The notes below the pieces were generated by a model. The model worked only from the letters and a program-made list of their open reading frames with translations. It was not told where the DNA came from and did not search any database. Below, piece after piece: positions 16,283 to 25,249 of a DNA stretch of 64,000 nt; the stretch's first letter is position 1, and each line of letters begins with the position of its first letter. A program made the position numbers and the translations under genes. Origin of the DNA: JAGQRJ01 sp041402045 (GTDB lineage: Bacteria > Planctomycetota > J058); contig JAWKSZ010000037.1 in the NCBI GenBank assembly GCA_041402045.1, positions 12,747 to 76,746 of the forward strand. Reading direction: 5' to 3'.

Positions 16283-17604
16283 GCCGCGCCTGCGGACTCG
16301 AGATCGCGCCCCACGCGCTGCGGCTCGTGGTGTGGAACAACGGCGACGGGCCGAAGGGCGGGAGCCTGCCCCTCGACCCGGGCCTCGCCCCCGAGGCCCG
16401 GCGGCAAGAGGCCCTGGCCGCGCTGCGCCAGCTCGCGGGCGAGCTCGGCGCCAAGGGGCCGGTGCACGTGCTCCTGGACCGCGGCGTGGTCCTCGAGCGC
16501 CACGTGCACGTGCCTCCGGCTCCCGCCGCGGAGCTGCCCGCGCTCGCGCGCTTCCAGGCGCAGCGCGCCTTCTCCCTGCCGGCCGAGCAGTTGGCCGTGG
16601 TGTGGACGGTCGGCGTCGAGGAGCCCGAGGGGCTGCCTCTGCGCTTGACCGCTGTGCGCCACGTCGACCTCGAGCCCCTGCTGGAGCTGGTCAAGAGCGC
16701 CGGGCTCAAGCCCGGGCGCGGCGTGCTCCCCGGCGAGGCGCTGGCGCACGCGGCGCGCGGCGCGGGGGCCGGCGGACCCGCCGTGGTCCTGCGGTTGGAC
16801 CGACTCGGCGCTGACCTGGCGGCCCTCGACGCCCAGGGCCACCTGAGCGCGGCGCGCGGGGTCCGGCTCAAGCCCGAGCTCAGCGCGACCGCGCTGGTGG
16901 GCACGATCCGCCGCGCCCTGGGCGCGCTCTCCGCGAGCGGTGAGCGGCTGCTGGTGCTCGGCGCCGACGCGGCCACCCTCCCTGCGCTGCAGGGGCTGGG
17001 CGAGACCGAGGGCCTGACGCAGGTGGACGCCGAGCTGGCGTTGGCCACCTCCGCTGCGGACCCGCGCTTCCACCACCGGCCGGAGCTGGACCTGCGCGGC
17101 AAGGTCGAGCAGCGCGCGGCCCGCGAGCAGAAGATGCGCGCAGGCGGGATCGTGGCGATCGTGGGCCTGGCCCTGCTCCTGGTGGGGGTCCTGGTCCAGC
17201 GCCAGTTCGCGGCCCGCGACGGCGAGATCGCCGCGCTGCGCGAGGAGCGCGAGTCCCTGGCCCCCGCGGTCGAGCGCGCCAAGACCCTCGCCGCGGAGAT
17301 CCGCGTGGCCAAGGCCTGGTCCGAGCGCCGGGGGCGCGAGCTCGAGGTGCTCCTGCTCCTCGCTGAGGCGCTCCCCAAGGACACCGCCTACCTGACCCGC
17401 GTGCGCTGGCAGGACGAGGGCGAGCTGCTGCTGACGGGCATGGCCAAGGACTGGGCCACCGTCGCGGCCTTCGTCGATCAGCTCGAGCGCCACCCGCGGG
17501 TGCTCGGTGTGACCCTGGAGGGGATCCGTCCCCCGCGCGAGAAGGAGCTCCAAGGCGTGACGTTCTCTGCCCGCGCCACCCTGAACCCGGGGGGGTCGTC
17601 GTGA
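16279..17604 (+). CDS. gspL: GspL-like assembly protein (PilM-like plus PilN-like)
   Basis: A 441-residue bitopic protein. The cytoplasmic N-terminal part (about residues 1-270) is an actin-like/PilM-type fold (GLEIAPHALRLVVW, VHVLLDRGVVLERHVHVP). One membrane span follows (IVAIVGLALLLVGVLV, about 290-305), then a coiled coil and a PilN-like ferredoxin-type periplasmic domain (LPKDTAYLTRVRWQDEGELL). GspL recruits GspE to the membrane and pairs with GspM. ATGA overlap with gspK and GTGA overlap with gspM. Similarity to type IV pilus PilM-PilN is clear, so a hybrid nomenclature is possible. Confidence 0.82.
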   Translation: MSRACGLEIAPHALRLVVWNNGDGPKGGSLPLDPGLAPEARRQEALAALRQLAGELGAKGPVHVLLDRGVVLERHVHVPPAPAAELPALARFQAQRAFSLPAEQLAVVWTVGVEEPEGLPLRLTAVRHVDLEPLLELVKSAGLKPGRGVLPGEALAHAARGAGAGGPAVVLRLDRLGADLAALDAQGHLSAARGVRLKPELSATALVGTIRRALGALSASGERLLVLGADAATLPALQGLGETEGLTQVDAELALATSAADPRFHHRPELDLRGKVEQRAAREQKMRAGGIVAIVGLALLLVGVLVQRQFAARDGEIAALREERESLAPAVERAKTLAAEIRVAKAWSERRGRELEVLLLLAEALPKDTAYLTRVRWQDEGELLLTGMAKDWATVAAFVDQLERHPRVLGVTLEGIRPPREKELQGVTFSARATLNPGGSS

Positions 17605-18152
17605 GCCCCCGCGAACGTCAACTGGGCCTGATCACCGGGGCGGTCGTGGCGCTGGCCCTGGTCGGCAACTACGTGGCCGCGCCGGTGTGGCAGGCCTGGC
17701 GCGAGCAGGGCGAGACCCTGCGGGACCTGGAGGCCACCCTCGAGGGCGAGCGCGGCATGCGCGAGCGCCTGCGGGCGTTGGCCAAGGAGCGCGAGGTGTG
17801 GGCGGCCCAGCTCACGCCGCCCCCGGGCGGCCTGGTGCAGGAGCTGGTGAGCGTGCTCCCCGAGGAGTCCAAAGCCGCCGGGTTCTCCCCGGAGTCCGTG
17901 GACTTCGTAGGCAGCTCGCCCCTGGGCAACGACCCTGACTCCCCCTACCTCGAGCTGCGCTTCCAGATCGACGCCAAGGTGACCCTGGCTCAGCTCCAGA
18001 CCTTTCTGCAGCGCCTGACCCGGATCGAGCGTCAGCTGCGGGTGGATCGCCTGGCGGTGATCCCGCCCACGGGCAAGGACGCCGGCAAGCCGGCCCTCGA
18101 GGTGCAGCTCAGCCTGGTCGCGCTGACCACCAACGAGAGGCGGGGCTCGTGA
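17601..18152 (+). CDS. gspM: GspM/PilO-like assembly protein
   Basis: A 183-residue bitopic protein with one N-terminal span (LGLITGAVVALALVGNYVAA), a periplasmic coiled coil (residues about 35-70) and a ferredoxin-like domain (YLELRFQIDAKVTLAQLQTF, VDRLAVIP). This is the architecture of GspM and PilO, which stabilise GspL/PilN. It is assigned mainly by size, topology and position directly after gspL with a GTGA overlap. The central segment (LPEESKAAGFSPESVDFVG) is family-variable. Confidence 0.78.
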   Translation: MSPRERQLGLITGAVVALALVGNYVAAPVWQAWREQGETLRDLEATLEGERGMRERLRALAKEREVWAAQLTPPPGGLVQELVSVLPEESKAAGFSPESVDFVGSSPLGNDPDSPYLELRFQIDAKVTLAQLQTFLQRLTRIERQLRVDRLAVIPPTGKDAGKPALEVQLSLVALTTNERRGS

Positions 18153-18868
18153 TGGATCAACGCACCGCGGTCCTGGGCCTCGTCGCAGCCGGCATGGTCG
18201 GGATCCTCGCCCTGCGCATGCTGGGGGGCGACGGGGACTCGGGCAAGGCGCCGAGCGACGGTCCCGGCGCCGCGAGCGTGGCCGACGTCGGCACGCCGCT
18301 CCCCGTCGGCGCGCCGCCCGAGCTGGACCTCGAGCAGCTCGAGGCGCGCTACGCGACCATCGGCGCGGCGAACCCCTTCGCCCCCCGCGACTTCCGCCCC
18401 AAGCGCGAGCCGACCCGGCGGCCGGGGCCCTCGGTCCGACCCTCACGGACGGTCGAGGTCGCGGCGCCGCCGCCGGATCGCACCGAGCTGCGCTTGACCG
18501 GGTTCACCGGTGAAGGCGCCGGCCGCGTGGCCGTGTTCGAGGTCCGCGCCGAGCGCAAGATGATCAGCCTCGCGAGCGGGTGGGAGCTCGAGGACGTGTC
18601 GATCGCCGCGATCCACACCCTCACGGTCCAGGCCACGGCGGAGGGGAAGGAGCGCACCCTCGAGCTGGGGGACGCGCTCACGGTGCCCAAGGCCGTCAGC
18701 GGTCAGCTGGTGGACGTGACCCGGGTCAGCAAGCCCCTGTCTTCGATCCCGGTGAGCCAAGGCGGGACCGGCCCCGAGCCGATCTCCGAAGAGAAACGCA
18801 ATTCGATCCTCGAGCGACTCCGCGCCCGGCGCGAAGCCTCGCTCAAAGCCCCTACGAGTGGAGACTAG
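18149..18868 (+). CDS. GspC/PilP-like inner-membrane protein
   Basis: A 239-residue bitopic protein with a short N-terminal span (AVLGLVAAGMVGILAL), a disordered linker, then NPFAPRDF and a small beta domain (RLTGFTGEGAGRVAVFEV, ISLASGWELEDVSIAAIHTL) similar to the homology region of GspC and to PilP. That domain contacts the N0 domain of the secretin, and the secretin gene follows directly. It lacks the PDZ or coiled-coil domain of classical GspC. The GTG at 18149 overlaps the gspM stop; an ATG one codon downstream is an equally possible start. Confidence 0.65.
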   Translation: MMDQRTAVLGLVAAGMVGILALRMLGGDGDSGKAPSDGPGAASVADVGTPLPVGAPPELDLEQLEARYATIGAANPFAPRDFRPKREPTRRPGPSVRPSRTVEVAAPPPDRTELRLTGFTGEGAGRVAVFEVRAERKMISLASGWELEDVSIAAIHTLTVQATAEGKERTLELGDALTVPKAVSGQLVDVTRVSKPLSSIPVSQGGTGPEPISEEKRNSILERLRARREASLKAPTSGD

Positions 18869-18870
18869 AC

Positions 18871-21678
18871 GTGCGTAGTACCGCGTTGCTCCTCATGACC
18901 CCCCTCGCCCTCTGCGCCGTCGCGCCCCTCGTGGCCCAGGAGCAGGAGGCCGAGCCCCAGCTGGTGTTCACCTTTCGGCGGGCCTCGATCCAGACCTTCC
19001 TCGGGTTCCTCTCCCGAGAGGCCGGACTGAGCTTCGTGGAGGAGGCTGCCGTCCAGGGCGACATCACCGTGACCGCGGACAAGCCGCTCTCGGTGGAGGA
19101 AGCGCTGGAGGTCCTCCGCGCCTGGCTCCTGCCCAAGGAGCGCACGATCATGCGCACCGGCAAGGTCGTGCGGATCTTGACCCTCGACGAGGCCAAGCGG
19201 CGCGGGCTCCCCGTGCGCGTCGGCTCGGATCCCGAGGTGATCGCCGACAGCGACGAGCTCGTGGTCCAGGTCATGCCGCTGCGCTACGTGCAGGCGACCG
19301 ACGTCAAGCGTGAGCTCGAGGGCCTGCTCTCGGACAAGGGCACCCTCATGATCGAGGGGACCTCGAACTCGCTGGTAGTCTCCGACACGTCCTCGGCGAT
19401 CCGCCGCTTCGCCCAGGTCCTGGCGGCCCTGGACAAGGCGGTGACCGCGGAGCTGCACGTCAAGGTGTATCGCCTGCAGAACGCCCAGGCAGACGAGGTC
19501 GCCCAGGTCGTGCGCGACCTGTTCGAAGGCGGCAGCGCCATCGGCGGCGGCAACCAGAACCAGTCCAGCGGCCGCGGCGGGCGCGGCGGCCGGGGTGGCC
19601 GCGGGGGCGGCGGCGGGAACAACATGCGCGACATGGCGCGCATGTTCTTCAACGGCGGCGGCCCTGGCGGCGGCGGCGGGAGCGGCGGCTCGGGCGTGGC
19701 CCCGGTGAACGTGAGCGAGGACGCGCGCACGAACTCGGTGGTCGTCACGGCCCAGAGCGACCAGCTGCGGCTGATCGACAACCTGGTCGCGGAGCTGGAC
19801 AAGGAGCCGGACCCGGTGGTCACCGAGATCCGCACGTTCCCCCTCGAGAACGCCAACGCCGCCGATCTGGCCGCGACCCTCGACACCCTGTTCGAGGAGC
19901 AGGAGCAGACCGGTCAGAGCCAGGACCAGGGCGGCGGCCCGCGCTGGATGCGGCGCATGATGCAGAGTCAGGACTCGGGGAACGAGACCAACAGCCGCTA
20001 CCAGGCCAAGCCCAAGTTCACGACCGACGAGCGCACGAACACGTTGATCGCGTCGGCCGAGCCCAAGGACCTGGCCCTGGTCGAGTCGTTGGTCAAGCAG
20101 CTCGACGCCGATCCGTCGGAGGTGTCGGGGGTGCTGGTGATTCCGCTCCAGCACGCCACCGCCGAGACCGTGGCCGACGTGCTGACCGGCGTGCTCGCCG
20201 AGCAGAACGCGGCCGCGGGCGCGGCCGCCAACGCCCGGGGCGGCGGCAACGCCCGCACGGCTCGCGGGGGTCGGAACAACCAGGCCGCGGCGGTGGCCGG
20301 GGCTGCGGCGGGGAGCCCCGCAGGCAGCGACCTCGTGGGCGAGGTCACGGTGGTCGCCGACCAGGAGAGCAACTCGCTCGTGATCACCAGCTCGCCCAAG
20401 AACTTCGCGCGGCTGCGGGGGATCGTAGCGCAGCTCGACGCTGCCCGGCGCGAGGTGTTCATCGAGTGCCTGATCGCCGAGGTGCAGCTCAACGATCGCG
20501 GCGAGCTAGGCATTCAGTGGAACAAGGCGTTCACGAACTCGATCGAGAACGCCGAAGAGGGCACCCAGACGGTGGGGACGGACTTCGGGCTCGACGCGCT
20601 GGCCGACGGCCTGCGCTACACCACGACCAGCAACGACTTCACGGGCCTGCTGCGTGCGCTCCAGACCGAGGGCCGGCTGAACATCCTCAGCTCGCCCAAG
20701 ATCCTGGTGCTCGACAACGCCGCCGCGGAGATCTCGGTGGGCCAGGAGGTGCCTTTCGTCACCAACAGTCGGATCACCCAAAACGGCGATACCGTGAACA
20801 CGATCCAATATCGCGACGTGGGCGTGATCCTGCAGGTCACGCCCCAGATCAACGTCGACGGCCTGGTGCGCCTGCTCGTGCACCCCGAGGTCTCGTCGAT
20901 CGCGCCGGAGTCGCAGTCGGTGACCATCACCGACGGCGTGCGCTCGCCCACCTTCAACAAGAACTTCGCGGACACCACCATCGTGATCAACGACGGCGAG
21001 ACCGCGGTGATCGGCGGTCTGATCCGGGACAGCGACTCCGAGACTCAGTTCTCGATTCCCTTCCTCGGCCAGATCCCCATCTTGGGCAAGCTCTTCGGTT
21101 CCACGATCCAGGAGACGACCAAGCAGGAGATCGTGGTCTTCCTGACCCCCCACGTGGTCGAGCACCCGGGCGCCCTCCGCGCCACCTCGCGTCGCGCCAT
21201 CAGCGACTTCGCCCTCGTGCCCACGGAGATCCTGGATCGCCGCATGGAGCGCTGGGTCACGGGCCTCGACGAGGACACCCACGCCTACTTCTACAACCGG
21301 GGCACGGTGCTCCTCGAGAGCGGCCGCACCGACGCCGCGATCTGGGAGCTCGAGCAGGCCCGCGACCTCCTCCCCGACCACGTCGACACCCGCCTGAACC
21401 TGGCTTTGGCCCTGGGCACTGCGGGTAAGGTGCAGGAGGCCATGGACGAGCTGAAGGCGGCCCGCGGCCTGGACCCCGCCGACGCCGAGTTGACCTACAT
21501 GCTGGGCGCCATGGCCTGGCGCGGCGAGGACTACCCCCAGGCGCTGCGCATGTTCGCCAAGACCCTGGACCTCGACCCCAAGCACGAGGACGCGGCGGCC
21601 TGGCTGCCCAAGGCTGCCAACAAGGTTCAGCAGCTCGAGAAGGAGCTGCTGGAGACCCACCGCGAGGAGAATCGCTGA
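18871..21678 (+). CDS. gspD: Type II secretion secretin GspD with a C-terminal TPR domain
   Basis: A 935-residue outer-membrane secretin. An export signal (STALLLMTPLALCAVAPLVAQ) is followed by N0 and several N1-type domains (residues about 25-520). These are interrupted by Gly/Arg/Asn-rich linkers (SGRGGRGGRGGRGGGGG near 230; ARGGGNARTARGGRNNQAA near 470). The secretin core is recognised by VFIECLIAEVQLNDRGELGI, LSSPKILVLDNAAAEISVGQ, VPFVTN, GVILQVTPQIN and ETAVIGGLIRDS. After the core, from about residue 790, are two to three TPR units (AYFYNRGTVLLESGRTDAAI, VDTRLNLALALGTAGKVQEA). A TPR tail on GspD itself is unusual. The GTG start lies 3 nt after the preceding stop. Confidence 0.92.
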   Translation: MRSTALLLMTPLALCAVAPLVAQEQEAEPQLVFTFRRASIQTFLGFLSREAGLSFVEEAAVQGDITVTADKPLSVEEALEVLRAWLLPKERTIMRTGKVVRILTLDEAKRRGLPVRVGSDPEVIADSDELVVQVMPLRYVQATDVKRELEGLLSDKGTLMIEGTSNSLVVSDTSSAIRRFAQVLAALDKAVTAELHVKVYRLQNAQADEVAQVVRDLFEGGSAIGGGNQNQSSGRGGRGGRGGRGGGGGNNMRDMARMFFNGGGPGGGGGSGGSGVAPVNVSEDARTNSVVVTAQSDQLRLIDNLVAELDKEPDPVVTEIRTFPLENANAADLAATLDTLFEEQEQTGQSQDQGGGPRWMRRMMQSQDSGNETNSRYQAKPKFTTDERTNTLIASAEPKDLALVESLVKQLDADPSEVSGVLVIPLQHATAETVADVLTGVLAEQNAAAGAAANARGGGNARTARGGRNNQAAAVAGAAAGSPAGSDLVGEVTVVADQESNSLVITSSPKNFARLRGIVAQLDAARREVFIECLIAEVQLNDRGELGIQWNKAFTNSIENAEEGTQTVGTDFGLDALADGLRYTTTSNDFTGLLRALQTEGRLNILSSPKILVLDNAAAEISVGQEVPFVTNSRITQNGDTVNTIQYRDVGVILQVTPQINVDGLVRLLVHPEVSSIAPESQSVTITDGVRSPTFNKNFADTTIVINDGETAVIGGLIRDSDSETQFSIPFLGQIPILGKLFGSTIQETTKQEIVVFLTPHVVEHPGALRATSRRAISDFALVPTEILDRRMERWVTGLDEDTHAYFYNRGTVLLESGRTDAAIWELEQARDLLPDHVDTRLNLALALGTAGKVQEAMDELKAARGLDPADAELTYMLGAMAWRGEDYPQALRMFAKTLDLDPKHEDAAAWLPKAANKVQQLEKELLETHREENR

Positions 21679-21896
21679 TGCCCCGCCTGATCGCCGCGCT
21701 CCTGTGCGCCTCGCTCCTCCTCGGCTGCTCGTCCGACCCCGAGCCCGCCCCGGAGCCCGCGCCTGAGCGCACCACCAAGCAGGAGGCCCCTCCCACCGAC
21801 TCGCCTCCCCTGAGCAAGCCCCGGCCGAAGCTGATTCCCGGGGACGTGGTGGACGACGAGGATCGTCGCAATCGCAGCCGAGAGGACGAGGACTAG
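21678..21896 (+). CDS. Small lipoprotein ending the T2SS operon (pilotin candidate)
   Basis: A 72-residue protein with a clear lipoprotein signal (MPRLIAALLCASLLLGC, lipobox LLGC). A Pro/Glu-rich, then Asp/Arg-rich mature part of 55 residues has no predicted fold (EPAPEPAPERTTKQEAPP, DVVDDEDRRNRSREDED). Its TGATG overlap with the secretin gene implies coupled expression. Small lipoproteins beside secretin genes often pilot the secretin to the outer membrane, but there is no sequence similarity to GspS or AspS, so that role is only inferred from position. Confidence 0.65.
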   Translation: MPRLIAALLCASLLLGCSSDPEPAPEPAPERTTKQEAPPTDSPPLSKPRPKLIPGDVVDDEDRRNRSREDED

Positions 21897-22099
21897 CTCG
21901 AACTAGCGTAGGGGCTACGCACTGGGAGTAGGGTTCGAAACGACCCGTTCGCGCCGCGCCGAAAAACCCGCCGTGCCCGCCGCTCGCCGACTCCGCCGAC
22001 CTCGCCCGTTCGGCCTGCGATTTGCCCCTCCGGCCAGGACCCGGCCGAACCTCCGGCCACGCAGAGCTTTGCGGAGTGTGGGCGGAAGCCGCACGAAAA

Positions 22100-23050
22100 C
22101 GTGCGTATGCAGAGGCCCACCTCTGAGCGCCCGGTGCGCGCAAGAACCGGGGCGCCGTAGCAGCGCTGGCCGAGCAGCCACGGCCCGCCGGGAGGGCGAC
22201 CCGCAGGTCCTCGGGCCAGGAAGTCGCGCGCTTGCACGTATCGCGACGCCAGGCGGTGCGCTCCTCGCGCCGGCGCGCCTCCTCGCGCGTGCCCGAGACC
22301 GGCGAGGGCGCTCGCCGCGAGCGGTAGGGCTCGGGCGTCGGGGAGGACAGGAGTTCGCGGCGAGGATCCGGCGGGCGCCGAGGAACGGACGCCCCTTACG
22401 CTCGGCGAGGATCTCCGCGAGCCTGGCGTCGACGGCGGCCTGACCAGACCCGGCGGTAGGCGGCGAGGTCCATGCCCTCGGGCAGGAGGTGCGTGGGCGG
22501 CATGGTCAGGGTCAGCTCGACGTCGTCCGGGAGGGTGGAGTCCTCCGGGAGAGGCAGTCGGTCGCCGCCGCGGCGGTGCCGCGAAGAGGCCGTGGCGGGC
22601 TTGTGGGCGCGGAAGGTGCAGCCGACCTGGTCGGGGCGAGGTGAGGAAGCCAGGGTAGGCCTTGGGGAGGAGACCAGGCCGTCCTTGACCGGGTTCAAGG
22701 TCACGTAGACCGGGTGCGGAGCAGGGCGTCGAAGCCGATCAGCTCGACCTTCTCGTGGGAGCCAGGGCCCAGAGGTGGCCAGCGGCGCCGTGTTGGGCGT
22801 TGAGCGCGCGGGCGATCATGGAGTTCATGCGCTGCATGAAGTCCGGGTGGCGGCCGTTGGGGTCGGTGATCACCGGAGTGGAAGTGGTTCGTAGAAGCAG
22901 GCCGCGTGGACACTCGATCCCGCACTCCTTGGCCGCGTGGAACAGGGCGAACTTGACGATCGAGGTGACCTTGGAGTCGGGGTCAGGCGACGAAGCCGGC
23001 GATCGCAGCGGCAGGTGAGGTGGTAGGTCTTGCCCCGGGTGACCGGGTCG
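22100..23050 (-). pseudogene. Decayed REP-associated tyrosine transposase (Y1_Tnp, IS200/IS605-like)
   Basis: No intact gene lies between 21897 and 23246, but pieces of one transposase can be read in order on the minus strand in changing frames. Near 23040-22990 is GKTYHLTCRCDRR; near 22990-22770 are KVTSIVKFALFHAAKECGIE and ITDPNGRHPDFMQRMNSMIA then RALNAQHGAAGHLW; near 22770-22710 is HEKVELIGFDALLRTRST; near 22704-22530 are TLNPVKDGLVSS and DRLPLPEDSTLPDDVELTLT; and near 22440-22380 is LAEILAERKGRPFLGARRIL. These match the N-to-C order of the REP-associated transposase family common in planctomycetes and myxobacteria. At least three frameshifts separate them, so it is inactive. Its ends are approximate, and I see no terminal inverted repeats. 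Confidence 0.8.
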
Positions 23051-23246
23051 GCCCGGGTGGTGGGCGTGAGGAATAGGAGCAGGCGAGAGGACCAGCACGC
23101 GAGGGCGTGAACAAAGCGGGGGCCAGGGCCAGAACAGGGGACTTGCGCGGCGGGGCGTCCCGGGGCGGGAGGGGCTCACCCGGGGTGAATCGGGTCACCT
23201 GGGGTGAACCCGGCAGGCTCGAGTCGGGGCGGGTAGAACGGGCAAC

Positions 23247-25199
23247 GTGGCTTCTTCCTCCCAACCGACGTTCCGCAGGTGGGCCCCCGTGGCCGTCGCG
23301 ATCCTCCTGGCCCTCGCGGCCTATGCGCCGGCGCTGCGTCCCAGCCGGCAGCTCTCCGGCCGGGACTTGCTCACGCTGTTCTACCCCCTGCACCAGCGCG
23401 TCGCGGCAGGCTACCGAGGCCAGGAGAGCCTGACTCGAGACCCAAGCCGTGGCGCGGGGGCGCCGTTGGTGCCCAACCCGCTGGCCCAGGTGGTCTACCC
23501 CCCCGCGCTCGTGAGGGGCGTCTTTCCCTTCGACCTCGGGTTCGGGCTGTTCTTGCTGGGGCACGTGGCCCTGGCCGGGATCGGGGCGGCTTGCCTGTCG
23601 CGACGCCTGGGCGCGGGGGAGCTAGGTGTGAGTCTGGCCGCAGCCGGAGCCACGTTGGCGGGACCCGTCCTCGCCGGGTGCCGCACGCCGAACCTGCTCG
23701 CCGCAGCGGCGTGGACGGGGATCGCAGCCTGCGGCTTCTTCGACCTCGCGCGTCCAGGAGGCCGCCGCCGCCGGGGGCTCCTGGAGGCCTGCGCCGCCGT
23801 GGCGCTGGGGATCCTGGCCGGAGGCGCGGGCGTGGTGGGGCTGTGGGGGCTCCTGGTCGCGGTGGCGGTGCCGGTGTGGGCCGGCTGGCGCCGGGCGCCC
23901 GGAGCCTACCTGCGGATTGGCGCGGCGACGGGGCTGGGGGCTCTGCTCGCCGGCCCTCACCTGATCCCCTTCTTGCGCTGGCTGCCTCAGACCGCCCGGG
24001 GCGCGGAGGCCTTCTCCCTCGCCGAGGCCGCGAGCTGGTCGACCCCCTGGGAGCGCTGGGGCGAGTTCGTCGTCCCGGGGCTGTCCTTCTCCACCGCCCC
24101 TGAGCTCTACAGCAGCGCGGCCCGCAGCGGCTTCGCCTACGGCGGACCTCTGAACGCCTCCCTGCACCTCGGGCTCCCCGTCGTCGCGTTGGGCCTCGTC
24201 GCAGCGTGGCGCGTGAAGGCCGCCCGCGCGCTCGCGCTCGGCCTCGGCGTGTGGCTGCTGCTGGCGACGCCGATCCCCGGCGCGAACGGCGCGGCCCGCA
24301 CCCCCCTGCTGGTCCTCCTGCGCGAGCTGCCCGGGCTGGGTGGCTGGCGCTACCCCGCCAAGGCCTTCCTCCCCCTCGCGGTCGTGCTCCCCGCGCTCGC
24401 AGGCGTGGGCCTGGGCCGGGTGCCCGCGCGGGTCAGACGGCCGCTGTGCGTGGCCACGGTGGGGCTCCTGATCCTGGCGCCTTGGATCGACGGCAACGTG
24501 CTCCCGACCGTGCCCCGGCGGTGGTACCACGAGCCCCCTCCGGTGGGACGAGGGCTGCCGACCGGACCCACGGCGCCGCGCTACCTGCGGCTGACCAACC
24601 CGCCCCCCGGCGCGTTGACCGTGCGCCAAATCCGCGCAGGCCACCGTGCGATCCTGCGCGAGAACCTGCCCGGCCTCTACGGGATCCCGGCCCTCCTGGA
24701 CTACGACCCCGGACGCAACGCGCGGGTGGACCGGTTCCTGGCCTCGATCCGGCGCCCGCCGCCGGAGCTCCTGGACGCCGAGGCCCTCGCGCGGGACGCG
24801 TGCGTCGGGGCCGTGTTGACGCCTCAAGGCTTGGCCCGGCTCCCCGCGGCGCCGCGGCTGCAGCTGAGCCCTGGCGAGGTCGAGGTCGAGCGCTACACCG
24901 CGACGGAGGTCGTCGCCCGGCTGAAGGTCCCCGGCGGTCGGCCAGCCACCCTGTTCCTGTCCGAGGGGTTCGAGCCGGGGTGGTCCGCGACCCTCGAGGT
25001 CGAGGGTGAGGTGCGCGCCCTCGAGCTGCGTCCCGCGAGCGAGCTGTTCATCGCCGCCAGCGTGCCTCCGGGCCCGAGCACAGTGCGCTTCAGCTACGGG
25101 ACCCCGGGGTTCGCCTGGGGCTGGATCGCCTGCCTCTGCGGCGCCCTGGGTCTGGGCGGGGCCTGGTGGTGCGCCGGCCGCGCCCCGCGCAGCGCCTGA
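23247..25199 (+). CDS. YfhO-like polytopic membrane protein
   Basis: A 650-residue protein with about ten to twelve hydrophobic spans in the first 430 residues (WAPVAVAILLALAAYAPALR, GVSLAAAGATLAGPVLAG, LCVATVGLLILAPWI). A soluble segment of about 180 residues and a last span near the C-terminus follow (GWIACLCGALGLGGAWW). Features typical of YfhO/GT-C-like proteins are the loop LLTLFYPLHQRVAAGYRGQE after span 1, WRYPAKAFLPLAVVLPALAG, and a C-terminal beta domain with LFLSEGFEPGWSATLEVEGE. YfhO of Bacillus helps glycosylate lipoteichoic acid; here a lipid-linked sugar transfer role is only plausible. The start is GTG with TAGAAC 7 nt upstream. Confidence 0.75.
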   Translation: MASSSQPTFRRWAPVAVAILLALAAYAPALRPSRQLSGRDLLTLFYPLHQRVAAGYRGQESLTRDPSRGAGAPLVPNPLAQVVYPPALVRGVFPFDLGFGLFLLGHVALAGIGAACLSRRLGAGELGVSLAAAGATLAGPVLAGCRTPNLLAAAAWTGIAACGFFDLARPGGRRRRGLLEACAAVALGILAGGAGVVGLWGLLVAVAVPVWAGWRRAPGAYLRIGAATGLGALLAGPHLIPFLRWLPQTARGAEAFSLAEAASWSTPWERWGEFVVPGLSFSTAPELYSSAARSGFAYGGPLNASLHLGLPVVALGLVAAWRVKAARALALGLGVWLLLATPIPGANGAARTPLLVLLRELPGLGGWRYPAKAFLPLAVVLPALAGVGLGRVPARVRRPLCVATVGLLILAPWIDGNVLPTVPRRWYHEPPPVGRGLPTGPTAPRYLRLTNPPPGALTVRQIRAGHRAILRENLPGLYGIPALLDYDPGRNARVDRFLASIRRPPPELLDAEALARDACVGAVLTPQGLARLPAAPRLQLSPGEVEVERYTATEVVARLKVPGGRPATLFLSEGFEPGWSATLEVEGEVRALELRPASELFIAASVPPGPSTVRFSYGTPGFAWGWIACLCGALGLGGAWWCAGRAPRSA

Positions 25200-25221
25200 C
25201 CGCAGCGCCGTGCCCGCGAGC

Positions 25222-25227
25222 TACACT
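25222..25227 (+). promoter_or_regulatory. -10 box candidate (TACACT)
   Basis: TACACT lies 22 nt before the ATG of the SAM-hydrolase-like gene, with a GGAGG ribosome site at 25241-25245 between them. CTGACC at 25196-25201 is a weak -35 with a 20-bp spacer. Confidence 0.3.
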
Positions 25228-25249
25228 CCCGGCCAGCCCTGGAGGCTCC

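Noticed and set aside
21933..21960. T-arm-like sequence GGTTCGAAACGACC suggesting a tRNA
   Set aside because: The stem does not pair properly and no anticodon or D arm can be folded around it.
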